From a virus, in the IMG/VR virus record IMGVR_UViG_3300018026_000134, positions 1 to 39,586 of that record: a stretch of DNA of 39,586 nt. One strand, written 5' to 3'. Position 1 is the stretch's first letter. The number at the start of each line of letters is the position of its first letter. Below are positions 16,576 through 25,359 of this stretch, piece after piece. Position numbers and translations under genes: made by a program. Under the pieces are notes generated by a model. That model was given only the letters and a program-made list of their open reading frames with translations. It had not been told where the DNA came from and did not search any database.

Positions 16576-16842
16576 TCACTCCACAACAGTTGACTTGGTA
16601 AGAACGAGACCAAGGGAAGCAACCTTGTCAAGGCATTCCTGTTTACCCTCAGCACTGCTTACCGCACCCGGCTCACCATCTGTTCGAGTAGAACAGAACA
16701 ACGATTGCATGGTCTTACTCAGTCCCGATTTCTCAAAGAGGATAAAAACCCGCTTGGTCGTGGAGTTGTACACGAGCCGCCAGCATTTATACTCCGGGGA
16801 AACGTTAACCCAAACCTGTTCTCGGGTTACGGGGCTGGACAT
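16576..16842 (-). CDS. Hypothetical protein (88 aa)
   Basis: The product has beta-type sequence in its first half (VWVNVSPEYKCWRLVYNSTT, KRVFILFEKSGLS) and a helical end (EGKQECLDKVASLGLVL). The family is unrecognised. A strong AGGAGG site eight bases upstream supports the ATG at 16842. It lies between a GIY-YIG insertion upstream and the coupled zinc-ribbon and membrane microproteins downstream. Confidence 0.7.
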   Translation of the reverse strand: MSSPVTREQVWVNVSPEYKCWRLVYNSTTKRVFILFEKSGLSKTMQSLFCSTRTDGEPGAVSSAEGKQECLDKVASLGLVLTKSTVVE

Positions 16843-16879
16843 TAACCACGCCTCCTACTCACAAAGAATTGATTGCTGT

Positions 16880-17773
16880 TTAAGGTACTGATAAATGAGA
16901 ATTTATTTCAATGTGTTTCTTACGGGGGTGGCTCTGGGCCTTTGCCTGTTTCTTCCCGACCTTCGGGTCACACATAGGACTACGCCCACCATAACGTTCC
17001 AAGTTAGTGGTATCTCGTTTTGATAGTAAAGTTGAACTAAGCATAGGGTTGCTTACACCATATCTAGCAAGAAGAGTATATTTTGTCTTTCGCTTAATTT
17101 CCGCATCACTAAAAGTCCGTAGATTCTTCCAATGACTTGGACATTCACAGAAAGTATTAGAACAGCACGGCCTCTCATATTTCCCTAACAAAAACTTGGC
17201 ATTGGTACCACAGCCGTAAGAACACAGCTTAGAGGAGTCATCTATAGGCTTGGATATCATCTTTTTCTTACACTGACAATAGGCGGGACATGCCCCGTGA
17301 TGGCTGGAACAGCAGGGGTTTTCTTTATTTCCAATCAAGAAAGCGGCGGCCAACCCGCATCCATACCGACATAGAAGGTGAGAATCGGGAAGGATGGAAA
17401 TGAAATGGTTCTTTGAACCCCTTGGTCGCCCTGTATTGCCTTTCTCCTTAGCGATACGACCGGCCTTTCTAGGGTCGGACAACCCTTGTTCGTTGATGTA
17501 TTTGAAACCACCCTTGCCGCCTTCATGCAGATTGTAGCAAAGCGGGTCCTGCCGGGCATTCCGTAATAATTCTACCTCCTTCGTATATGCCTCTGCGGAA
17601 ACCTTAAATGTAAATAGGATGTCTTTCTTGAAGTTATGCTTACCATACTTCCTGACGGCACGCTTAATGGCAATCCCCGAGCCAAGATAATTGTCATTTG
17701 GATTATTAGTTTCGTGAACGCCGTAGTAGTAACGGCGATTGAGAAGATTGATAACCTTATAGACGTTGAACAA
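16880..17773 (-). CDS. GIY-YIG homing endonuclease with repeated zinc modules
   Basis: This 297-aa protein begins at a TTG (17773) five bases after GGAGG. The nuclease domain reads VYKVINLLNRRYYYGVHET, then RAVRKYGKHNF, E in EVELLRNAR and CYNLHEGGKGG. Two similar Cys modules follow (CRYGCG...F...CCS and CSYGCG...F...CCS, near 135 and 185), then a C-terminal NUMOD-like repeat (LARYGVSNPM, LERYGGRSPM). It differs in type from the other GIY-YIG genes here. A perfect 13-bp hairpin lies right against its ribosome-binding site. The flanking tail tube and 88-aa genes are intact. Confidence 0.9.
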   Translation of the reverse strand: MFNVYKVINLLNRRYYYGVHETNNPNDNYLGSGIAIKRAVRKYGKHNFKKDILFTFKVSAEAYTKEVELLRNARQDPLCYNLHEGGKGGFKYINEQGLSDPRKAGRIAKEKGNTGRPRGSKNHFISILPDSHLLCRYGCGLAAAFLIGNKENPCCSSHHGACPAYCQCKKKMISKPIDDSSKLCSYGCGTNAKFLLGKYERPCCSNTFCECPSHWKNLRTFSDAEIKRKTKYTLLARYGVSNPMLSSTLLSKRDTTNLERYGGRSPMCDPKVGKKQAKAQSHPRKKHIEINSHLSVP

Positions 17774-17781
17774 AGAGACCT

Positions 17782-17814
17782 CCGAGTATTAGACTGCTTT
17801 TGTCTAATACTCGG
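17782..17814 (-). promoter_or_regulatory. Perfect hairpin abutting the endonuclease ribosome-binding site
   Basis: CCGAGTATTAGAC (17782-17794) and GTCTAATACTCGG (17802-17814) pair perfectly over 13 bp around a 7-nt loop. On the minus strand the 3' arm runs directly into the Shine-Dalgarno (ACTCGGAGGTCTCT) of the TTG-started GIY-YIG gene, so the first SD bases are inside the stem. No T-tract follows, so it is unlikely to be a simple terminator. Similar stems restrict translation of T4 homing endonucleases such as I-TevI; function here is inferred. Confidence 0.6.
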
Positions 17815-17871
17815 AAAGTCACAATACCGAAACTTGCATTAAAGAATGAACAAAGCCGGAGTCTAAAAACT

Positions 17872-18567
17872 CTAACTTATTGAATATAAAAGACTTTGAC
17901 CCGTGGCGTCTCCCGGCCCTAACCCACTATCCAAAAATTCCCCATAAACCGTGCCGCTGACATCGAAGATGTCCGTGACACTGACCGTGACGTTTTCATT
18001 GACTGCCGCTGTTTCGATAACGTAGCCTGTCGTGTAGTTGGAAATCCAGCAGCCCTCGTACACCGTGGCAACGGCGAAGAGGCCCGGATTGCCTAAGTTG
18101 TTAAACCCGCCCTCGTTGGGGATGTCGGCGTTGGTAAGGTCTGGCTGTGCCCCGCCCGAATTGGGGGTAGGGGTTCCGGGAGTCGTGGACGCCAACTGGC
18201 TGAACACGATTTCCGTCTTGATGTCAAACGGCCAACGATGCTGACGGATGGACCTCACACCGCCGCTAACGCCAGCCTTGTAGCCCAAGACCTGCATGAT
18301 GTTGGCAAGATAGAGACAGGTCCGTTGGATGGTGATGCTCAACGGCTCGGTGACGCCGGGCACGAGTTCGGCAACTTGGTCGCCGTACCCCAAGCCACGG
18401 ATGGTCTCCACCGTGCGGGTTTCAGAAATGTTGAACTGGGAGGTGACGCCCAACTTGACAAACTTGCCCACGCCCACCACGTCGGTGAAAATCTTGAAGC
18501 GAGACGAAATCACCGATTCCGTCTGAGGGCTTGCTCCCTGCTGATAGATGTAACCACCTTGCGCCAT
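17872..18567 (-). CDS. Tail tube protein
   Basis: This 231-aa protein starts at 18567 (MAQGGYIYQQG) after ATGGAGGAAGAT; an upstream in-frame start has no comparable site. The sequence has the features of myovirus tube proteins: a short N-terminal tail, FKIFTDVVGVGKFVKLGV, an S-x-T-R-T-V-E-T-I-R-G-L-G-Y loop, EPLSITIQRTCLYLANI, a Thr/Pro/Gly loop (~130-155), and a C-terminal beta segment VNENVTVSVTDIFDV. Tubes stack as hexamers inside the sheath and carry the DNA. It lies in the same transcription unit as the sheath gene upstream. The call is by pattern and synteny. Confidence 0.75.
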   Translation of the reverse strand: MAQGGYIYQQGASPQTESVISSRFKIFTDVVGVGKFVKLGVTSQFNISETRTVETIRGLGYGDQVAELVPGVTEPLSITIQRTCLYLANIMQVLGYKAGVSGGVRSIRQHRWPFDIKTEIVFSQLASTTPGTPTPNSGGAQPDLTNADIPNEGGFNNLGNPGLFAVATVYEGCWISNYTTGYVIETAAVNENVTVSVTDIFDVSGTVYGEFLDSGLGPGDATGQSLLYSIS

Positions 18568-18630
18568 ATCTTCCTCCATTGCCGCCGAGCGGCGTTCTAT
18601 TCAAAAACCCGAAAGTTTCTTTCCTTACAA

Positions 18631-20697
18631 TTACCAGTCCTTCTTGGAAGGTTTTTTCGGTCCTTCACCCTTCCGTTGTTTCTTTGCGCACTGGTGGCAA
18701 AGCTCAGATTCGGAACCACTTAGTTCTTTGCCACAAGACTCACAACGTTCTTCTTCCTCGGCAGCGAGAATCAGGTCACCGAGAATCGAGGACTTCTTGC
18801 TTTTTTCTTTCACCTTGACGGCCTCCTCTTCGGCCTTCTCCTGCATCTCCTGCTTGCCAAGAACCTTGGCTGCCTGACCGAGCAGGTCATAGGCAAGGAA
18901 GATGGCTTCCACGGCTTCCCGGACCATCCGGCTGTCGTTGACCTGAGTGATTTCCTTGGCATCAAGGTATATGCTCTGGAGTTTATCGGCGAGAGACTTC
19001 ACCTTCTTGAGAGCGGTGCTGGCATCCCGCTTTTTCTCGGTAGCCGACTTGCTGTTCAAGGGGTTGTCATTAAGCTTGATGGGTTCGGTGGTCTCGGGAC
19101 GGTCCAGCTTCGCCGGGGCCTCATCCTCCAACTTGTGGGCTTCCTCTACTTCGGGTGTAGCCCCACCGCTTTCCGTAACGTCACCGGTTTCCTCATCATG
19201 GATAAACCATCCGCCCGCATCGCCTGCGGCGGTGATGGTGTTGACAATCTCTGCCTGTGCTGCCTGTATCTTCGTCCAGTCAGCGGTAGAGAGCTTGCCT
19301 TCCCGGTATGCCTGATAAGCAACTTCGTGTGGAGACACACTGCTCTCCTTCTGCTTATTGTGGATAGCCCACATCGTGGCATATGCCTTGTCCTTCTCAC
19401 CGGGGTATTCTTTCTTGATGTCGTGCGCCGTTTCTTCGCTGATGCCGGGCGGAGTCACTGCGACCTTGATGCTTCCCGACTTGGAGCCTACAGACTGGTG
19501 ACAGACGGCCCATGGATTGTATGGCTTCTTCTCACTGCCGCCTTCTTCCTTGTTCTGCTCCTTTACGTGATGCACGCAACGCTCGAACTTTGCGTCCTCG
19601 GCTGACTGCTTGTCAACGGAGGCGGTGTTGAGTCCACCGAAGCAGAAGTGCTGCATGTCGGTCGGTTCTTCATTCATGGGTTCCATACAGTTGCACGTCT
19701 CCCCTTCTCTTAACTTGCCGCCGCACTCGGGACACTCGGACTCCCGGACCCAATCTCCAACTTCGGGGTCCCAGACTTTCCTTTCGTTAGGGCATCCCCG
19801 CTCATGGCAATAGGTGCCATTGATGGTAGCGGAATAACATTGCGGGCACTTGCCCGGCCCGGTTCCCATTGGCTCTTCTTCCATTTCTTCTCCCGGTACT
19901 TCTGCTCCCACTGGGGTGTCATCGTAAAGGCCCAAAGCAGTCTTCACCGATGCCGACCGAGCGGCTCCCTGCTCTACTTCCACGGGACGGGTCTTAAGTT
20001 CTCCACTAAGGGATTGCACAAAGTCCCACGCCGCCTTGTCGTTGGGGTCAAGACCCTTGGAGATAGCGGTGACGATGTTGGAAAGTGACTCGCTGCTCAT
20101 TTGCTTGATATCAGCGGAGATGTTACCGTTTCCCGGCTTGGTTACTAGAGGGGCCGGGGGCGGTGGTGCCGGGGCGGCAGCGGGTGCGCCTGCGGCGGCA
20201 GGAGCGGCTGGTGCTGCGGCGGGGGCCAGTGCTCCGGGCTGGGCAACCTTCTTAGCTGCCACACGAGGAACCTCCGCCTTCACAGGTTCCTTGGCTTCTG
20301 CCTTTTCGTTACGGTCGGTGACCCAATTCTCACCGGCACTACCAGCGCCCCGCTTCTTGGCGGCGGTCTGGGAGGCTACGGGCGGCATCTCGGTCTGTTC
20401 GATACCGTGAGTTTGAAACTGGGGTAGGTTACTCATCTGGCTTACCCACCGAACATACTTTTCCGCCTGCTGAGCAAATTGAGGATAAGCTTGGTCATCA
20501 AGCTGATTTTGCATGGCGGCGTTGCTTGCCACGTTCTTCAACCACTTGGCTACCTGCTGCATCTGCTGGAGACGAGCATCTCCAGTAGATTCCATGATAG
20601 CGATGAGGCCCTCCGCCTCTTGAGCGGCCTGTTGGATGGTCTGCGGAGTAGCCAGAATCCTTGCCTGCTTGCGATGTGATACGAGATGCGATTTCAT
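18631..20697 (-). CDS. Large Ala/Pro-rich zinc-ribbon protein, tail region
   Basis: This 688-aa protein begins MKSHLVSHRKQARIL after TAGGAGACAC. Its parts in order are: a helical Gln/Ala-rich N-terminus (~15-95); a long Ala/Pro linker (~150-190); zinc ribbons CPQCYS...CHERGC and CPECGG...CNC (~285-345); two short motifs common in large-phage structural proteins (CVHHVKEQN with NPWAVCHQSVG, and KAYATMWAIHNKQ); a helical domain (~560-640); and a final CESCGKEL...CHQC ribbon. It sits between a small structural gene and the tail tube gene. A tail-assembly or virion role is likely by position, but I do not recognise a specific function. Confidence 0.7.
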   Translation of the reverse strand: MKSHLVSHRKQARILATPQTIQQAAQEAEGLIAIMESTGDARLQQMQQVAKWLKNVASNAAMQNQLDDQAYPQFAQQAEKYVRWVSQMSNLPQFQTHGIEQTEMPPVASQTAAKKRGAGSAGENWVTDRNEKAEAKEPVKAEVPRVAAKKVAQPGALAPAAAPAAPAAAGAPAAAPAPPPPAPLVTKPGNGNISADIKQMSSESLSNIVTAISKGLDPNDKAAWDFVQSLSGELKTRPVEVEQGAARSASVKTALGLYDDTPVGAEVPGEEMEEEPMGTGPGKCPQCYSATINGTYCHERGCPNERKVWDPEVGDWVRESECPECGGKLREGETCNCMEPMNEEPTDMQHFCFGGLNTASVDKQSAEDAKFERCVHHVKEQNKEEGGSEKKPYNPWAVCHQSVGSKSGSIKVAVTPPGISEETAHDIKKEYPGEKDKAYATMWAIHNKQKESSVSPHEVAYQAYREGKLSTADWTKIQAAQAEIVNTITAAGDAGGWFIHDEETGDVTESGGATPEVEEAHKLEDEAPAKLDRPETTEPIKLNDNPLNSKSATEKKRDASTALKKVKSLADKLQSIYLDAKEITQVNDSRMVREAVEAIFLAYDLLGQAAKVLGKQEMQEKAEEEAVKVKEKSKKSSILGDLILAAEEEERCESCGKELSGSESELCHQCAKKQRKGEGPKKPSKKDW

Positions 20698-20704
20698 GTG
20701 TCTC

Positions 20705-21172
20705 CTAAATGTCCACCGAAGGCAGTGAGGGAACTAAGCTCTGATTCCTCAGTGCCGTTAGGGCGACCGTGATTTCCGCTTGCATAGCCGTCCACCAAGC
20801 CTCCAAGGCCGCTGACGGATAAGGAGTAATGCAATCTAATTCACCCTGTATCGGTGCATGACGATTGGGATTATTGACGGGCGGACTGCTGGGCAAAGCG
20901 GACATAAACTTTACCGTCTTGGAAGACATCTGGGTGGTTATCCCCACGTAATACTGACTGCATGGAAAGACAAAGCTGAAAACTGCCGGGGGGCTAGAAC
21001 CTGGAACGGGAACATTGGCGAAAGTTCCATTCCCCACGAGGGAAATCTGAGGGTCGCCATATGCCGCAATGAGGGCCTTATCACTGGCATCCGTTGGGTC
21101 GCCGACAAACGTAGCCTGTAAACGGATACTGAGGATGCCGTTTGCTTGAGTAATAACAGGGGTTACTTGCAT
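20705..21172 (-). CDS. Small probable tail/structural protein
   Basis: This 155-aa protein has a beta-rich N-terminal half (GILSIRLQATFVGD, PAVFSFVFPCSQYYVGITTQ) and a helical C-terminus (ALEAWWTAMQAEITVALTAL). The family is not recognised. It starts three bases after the HNH gene stop (TAAAATG) and is followed eight bases later by the 688-aa gene. Its position between sheath and tube genes suggests a tail component. Confidence 0.65.
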   Translation of the reverse strand: MQVTPVITQANGILSIRLQATFVGDPTDASDKALIAAYGDPQISLVGNGTFANVPVPGSSPPAVFSFVFPCSQYYVGITTQMSSKTVKFMSALPSSPPVNNPNRHAPIQGELDCITPYPSAALEAWWTAMQAEITVALTALRNQSLVPSLPSVDI

Positions 21173-21173
21173 T

Positions 21174-21626
21174 TTACGCCACCGCCTTCATAACAAGAGG
21201 TTTGTGGGAATTCAGGTAAGTTATCAAGCATTCAAGGCGAGAAACGGAATCTTTAACTGACCCAAGAGCGACATTACATGAATGACACAAGACCCCTCTG
21301 ATTTCCTCGGTTTGATGATTGTGGTCCAACGACCACCCGTTTTTGTTTCCTGAGTTTGTAGAGCCACAACATGCGCATTTTAAACCTTGAGCCTCAAGAA
21401 TCTTCTGTTTGTCCTCTATTGTTATTCCGTATTTGTGACGAAAATTCCTTATGGTGTTCTTTCTCCTGATTTCAGGTCCTTTTTCTGAATGGTACCGATG
21501 AAGACCTCTTTTGTTTTGGCATAATTTGCAATAACGGTCAAACCCATCCGAAGAGCGAGCAAGGCGATGGAAATTCGCCTCGTTCACTTCTTTCTCAGTC
21601 CGGCACATTTTGCAAAACTTCATCAT
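21174..21626 (-). CDS. Endonuclease VII-type HNH endonuclease
   Basis: This 150-aa protein has CKMCRTEKE and YCKLCQNKR at the N-terminus, then CACCGS, LDHNHQTEEIRGVLCHSCN and LGSVKDSV. This is the phage recombination endonuclease VII / HNH pattern with the D-H-N-H catalytic core and a Cys4 zinc site. T4 endonuclease VII resolves branched DNA, but short free-standing copies scattered between phage genes usually act as homing nucleases. It sits between the sheath gene and a small structural gene. Its composition is more AT-rich than theirs. Confidence 0.88.
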   Translation of the reverse strand: MMKFCKMCRTEKEVNEANFHRLARSSDGFDRYCKLCQNKRGLHRYHSEKGPEIRRKNTIRNFRHKYGITIEDKQKILEAQGLKCACCGSTNSGNKNGWSLDHNHQTEEIRGVLCHSCNVALGSVKDSVSRLECLITYLNSHKPLVMKAVA

Positions 21627-21638
21627 TTCTCGGTCCTA

Positions 21639-24600
21639 TCAGAGAGTAGTTGTGACAGTAAACGTCACAGAAATATATAACAAACTAAACATAGGTTTAA
21701 ACGTCACAGTCACGTCCACCGTAGTGGGGTCGGTCGGGTCCGGCACCACGGATAGGCTCTTGTATCCACTGATGATTTGGTTATTCACCAAGGAGACCAA
21801 CCGGGAGTTGCAGACCACCTGAATATCCGTGGTCAGTCCGGTGACCAACTTCCTGCCGATGAACTGTGCAAGGTCTGCACGGAACTGCTGAGCCACGTAG
21901 TCGGTGACTGTGGTGCAGGTCGGTTCGGAAGTGATGGGGTTGCTCGGGTCGGTGCTCTTGTAGTGACGCACGTTGAGTGCCCCGTTGTTGTTGGTCAAAA
22001 CTACCAGACCATTCGATGCCATGAGGTTCATGGTCGTGTCGTCGTACTGCACGAGCAGGCGGCTGAACCCAACCAAGTTCTGATTGGTGAGGGTGGTCGC
22101 CACATCGTTGGCGGGGTTGGCATTGAGTCCGGCAAGAGCGGCTGCCATGAAGCTGCCGTCCACGGCGTACTCAAGCTGCTGCCCGGTCTGGCTGTTGGTG
22201 ATGAGAACTCCCGCCGCTGGCATACCGATGGCAATCATGCGGGCGTTCTTCAAGGCAACGGCGTTGGCACTTGCTTGGTTGGCGGAGGTGGTAGTGCTGT
22301 AGCCGACGAAGCCGATGGCCTCGCCCTTGTTACGAACGGTTGCCTGCGTGATGAGTTGACGGCTCAAGAACTGGTGAACCGTGGTGCTCACGCTGAGAGG
22401 AACGATGACATTCGCCTTCTGGTTGGTTCCGGGCAGGGCGGTTGTCAAGGTCTGGATGGCGCTGATAAAGTCAGCGTCCGAGGCCACATTGAGACCGGCT
22501 TGCTTCGGGACCTGAATGACGCCGAACTGCTGTGCGCCGTTCTGAGTCATCAACTGAATACCGAGCGACACCCGGTTGATGGTGCTCGGCTGACCGTAGG
22601 CGGCGTAAGCGTCGGACGGGTTGGTATAAAGGGTGATTGCCATGTCCGCTGCCGTCTTTTCGGTCTGGAAGCTGACGTAGTAGTACTCACCGATGCTCGG
22701 CTGATTGGCGGACGGAGCAAAGGTGTTGATGATGGCGGTATCCCCGGCGTTGGCACCAAAAGTGGTAATGACTTCGGTGTGGAGACCGGCGATGGCTACC
22801 AAGTTGTTCGGCTCCGCCGTGCTGAAAGGAACGTAAACGGTTCCCGTTACACGGGGGGTTTCGCTGCTGACATCGAATACCAGTGTGTCGCCCGGCTGGA
22901 AGTTGTACTGGGGCGTCGGGAGACTGGTGTATCCGTAGTCAAGGGCATCTTGTGGGTTGACGATGGTGAACTTGAGACCGGTGATTTCGTCAACATACGT
23001 CTGGTCAAGGTAGCCCACATTGGTGCCTACTCCACCGGAACCCGAACCCTTGGGGTTGCTGGAGGTAACGAGGTACCGGAGAGCATAAGGCTCCGGGGAA
23101 CTGGGGTCCACACCGCCAGCGAGGTTCAGGGGAGCAGCAGTCTGGATGGTCCCTGCCGTCTTAAGGTTGGCAAGTACCGTTCCAAAGGTGGTGCTGATAC
23201 CGGAACCGGCGAGGTCGATGACTTGGCTGGTGGTCGTCACACCGTTGAAGGTGATGGCGTTTCCAACCACGCTGACACCGTAGCTGCCCGTGGTATTGAA
23301 AGCGACTGTGATGGCATCTCCACCGGAACCGGGGGTCGTAGAGAAGAAGAGAATTCCCTGTGCCAAGAGGTATGCCTGTGCGCCCGGATTAGCATCCTTG
23401 GTGTATTCATCATTTTGGAACGTCAAGGTGACAGTCTCATCCACTTCACCCGGAGAATCATAGAGGTCCGGGAAAGCGAAAGGCCACACAATATCTGTCT
23501 GATTGAAAGCACCGGATTCGGTGACGACACTGTGGACGGCATCAAACGATACCACCGGCAGAATACGTCCTACCTCATCCTTCATCTTATAAGTGCCCTG
23601 TCCGGGGATGCCGGGGTTGACCACAGTGAGTGTGTAGGAGTGGTCATGCAGCGTGTTGCGGTAGTAACTGGCATACACGTTGTTTCCAGCGCCGGGAGCG
23701 TTGTAGAGAGTAAAGCTCCCCGTGCTTCCGGTCAGTTGAATGACCCGCTCGGAAGTGCCGGGATAGTAGTTACCCAGAGCTTCCACGGGGTTGGTGCCGA
23801 CGAAGACCATGATTTTGACTGGGTTGTCAGTTACCCTGCCGAGACCGCTGCCATCCACGGGGCTATCGGGCAGTGTGAACGTGAGGTTCTTGCCGTTGGC
23901 AACTCCCGTGCAAGTGCGGAGGAACACCTTCTCATCCACGAGGGTGGTGAGAATCTGAGTCGGACCGAAGGGAGTAAAGCCCGTGGTGGAACTTCCCACC
24001 AAGGTCTGACTGCCTGCGCCCCAGTTGATGACCGCATTTCCGACTGAATCCAGACCAAGATTGTAGTCCGTATCTTGGACGAAATCGGCCCGGTTAGGTC
24101 CCAAACCAACTTCGATGATGGAGGTGACATTCTGCGCCGGAATGATGTCATAGGTGTTCTGGTAAGTGTTGGTGTAATAGGTGATGGTGACGGTGGACGG
24201 GAAGGCCACGGGATTCTTAACCGTGACGAGACCTTCCGCACCGTTAACGGCGGAGACCGTTACGGGGGTGCCGTTCACTGTGACTGTAACCTTGCTGGGG
24301 TCAGTAGTGACCACCCCACCGCCGCTACCGTCTACGATGGGAACATGCTCAACCTTGAAAACAGTGTTGGTGTTGGGTCCTGCACCACCCGAGAGGAAAG
24401 TCGGGGAGATGGTTGCAGCCGGGATGGGAGGAGATTGGATGGCGGGCTGAGTCGCCGTGAGGTAACCAGCGTCCAAGGTGGGAATTCCCGCCTGCACGAG
24501 GTTATAAATGTCCTCAAGGGTACGCTTGCCGCCGCCGACCTCGGCGATGTCGATACTGATATGGTCCGTACCGGCTCCGCTGACCGCCTGTGTGTCCAGC

Positions 24601-25247
24601 ACGCCGATACCCGGAGGCGAAGACAGGGTGTCATCGAAGATGGTGAGACTGACAAGGTTGCCTGTAACGCCGGGGAGCTTGGTGCTGATGACCATGGAGT
24701 CGCCGCCCGGAGGACTGGCGATGTTGTTGTAAATCGTCAGTGTGGCAAAGGAGGGAACTTGGTCCGAGTCATCCTCATTGGTAATGAGGGTATCGGTCCG
24801 GGCGAAATAGTAACTGATTTCCACGTTCTGACCCGGAGTGATGAGTTCTTGAGTGGTGAACTCGCCTGTCTGACCCACGAGGGAGATAACCGTGCCGGGC
24901 ACGCCGTCGATGGTTATCTGAACCTGACTGGGGTCATTGGTGACCGTTCCCGCTCCAGTTCCTCCACCTGCCAGACCAACTGCCGCCGCTGTGACCACCG
25001 GGAAATAGGTGGTATGGAGGGTATTGGTGATTGCCGTGACTTGGTTGGAGATATTCTCGTTCACCACCTGCGGGCTAGCGACAGAGGACGAACCACGGAA
25101 AAGCTCCACGTTGTCCTGTTCAAAGAACTCCTGTCCTTCACCGATGATGACCGGGATACGGTTGTTCGTAAAGAGGGGCTGACCCGCTCCAGAAATGATA
25201 ACCGAGGTGTAAACTCCGGGGGGTGCATAGCTTCCAAAGAGTGCCAT
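21639..25247 (-). CDS. Tail sheath protein, very long (1202 aa)
   Basis: The start at 25247 (MALFGSYAPPGVYTSV) follows TTGAGGAGACTTACT. The N-terminal PPGVYTSV and RIPVIIGEGQEFF segments and the C-terminal ~270 residues (ISAIQTLTTALPG, RNKGEAIGFVGYSTTT, YVAQQFRADLAQFIGRKL, TVDVTVTFKPMFSLLYI) are typical of contractile sheath proteins. Usual sheath proteins are about 370-700 aa. The extra length comes from inserted beta domains, including three copies of a repeat at ~80-155, ~296-365 and ~450-535 (DPSxVxxTxxGxPxxV, then YY/YF). The sheath contracts to drive the tube into the host. The plus-strand open frames opposite it are shadows. Confidence 0.92.
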   Translation of the reverse strand: MALFGSYAPPGVYTSVIISGAGQPLFTNNRIPVIIGEGQEFFEQDNVELFRGSSSVASPQVVNENISNQVTAITNTLHTTYFPVVTAAAVGLAGGGTGAGTVTNDPSQVQITIDGVPGTVISLVGQTGEFTTQELITPGQNVEISYYFARTDTLITNEDDSDQVPSFATLTIYNNIASPPGGDSMVISTKLPGVTGNLVSLTIFDDTLSSPPGIGVLDTQAVSGAGTDHISIDIAEVGGGKRTLEDIYNLVQAGIPTLDAGYLTATQPAIQSPPIPAATISPTFLSGGAGPNTNTVFKVEHVPIVDGSGGGVVTTDPSKVTVTVNGTPVTVSAVNGAEGLVTVKNPVAFPSTVTITYYTNTYQNTYDIIPAQNVTSIIEVGLGPNRADFVQDTDYNLGLDSVGNAVINWGAGSQTLVGSSTTGFTPFGPTQILTTLVDEKVFLRTCTGVANGKNLTFTLPDSPVDGSGLGRVTDNPVKIMVFVGTNPVEALGNYYPGTSERVIQLTGSTGSFTLYNAPGAGNNVYASYYRNTLHDHSYTLTVVNPGIPGQGTYKMKDEVGRILPVVSFDAVHSVVTESGAFNQTDIVWPFAFPDLYDSPGEVDETVTLTFQNDEYTKDANPGAQAYLLAQGILFFSTTPGSGGDAITVAFNTTGSYGVSVVGNAITFNGVTTTSQVIDLAGSGISTTFGTVLANLKTAGTIQTAAPLNLAGGVDPSSPEPYALRYLVTSSNPKGSGSGGVGTNVGYLDQTYVDEITGLKFTIVNPQDALDYGYTSLPTPQYNFQPGDTLVFDVSSETPRVTGTVYVPFSTAEPNNLVAIAGLHTEVITTFGANAGDTAIINTFAPSANQPSIGEYYYVSFQTEKTAADMAITLYTNPSDAYAAYGQPSTINRVSLGIQLMTQNGAQQFGVIQVPKQAGLNVASDADFISAIQTLTTALPGTNQKANVIVPLSVSTTVHQFLSRQLITQATVRNKGEAIGFVGYSTTTSANQASANAVALKNARMIAIGMPAAGVLITNSQTGQQLEYAVDGSFMAAALAGLNANPANDVATTLTNQNLVGFSRLLVQYDDTTMNLMASNGLVVLTNNNGALNVRHYKSTDPSNPITSEPTCTTVTDYVAQQFRADLAQFIGRKLVTGLTTDIQVVCNSRLVSLVNNQIISGYKSLSVVPDPTDPTTVDVTVTFKPMFSLLYISVTFTVTTTL

Positions 25248-25359
25248 AGTAAGTCTCCTCAATTTTCAGCTATTAGGCCGCTGAACGGGCATTTATTTCT
25301 TGCTCCTCAACTATGGGGATGAAAGTCTAATTCTTGCTTCGATTGCAAGAGATAAACCC

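Noticed and set aside
21777-24047. A 756-codon plus-strand open frame opposite the tail sheath gene
   Set aside because: It is antisense to the well-supported sheath gene, has no ribosome-binding site, and its composition (His/Gly/Val-rich) is what the reverse frame of a Thr/Val/Asn-rich gene gives.
24075-25322. A 415-codon plus-strand open frame over the sheath N-terminus
   Set aside because: It is a shadow of the sheath gene, Asp/Gly/Arg-rich with no recognisable domain.
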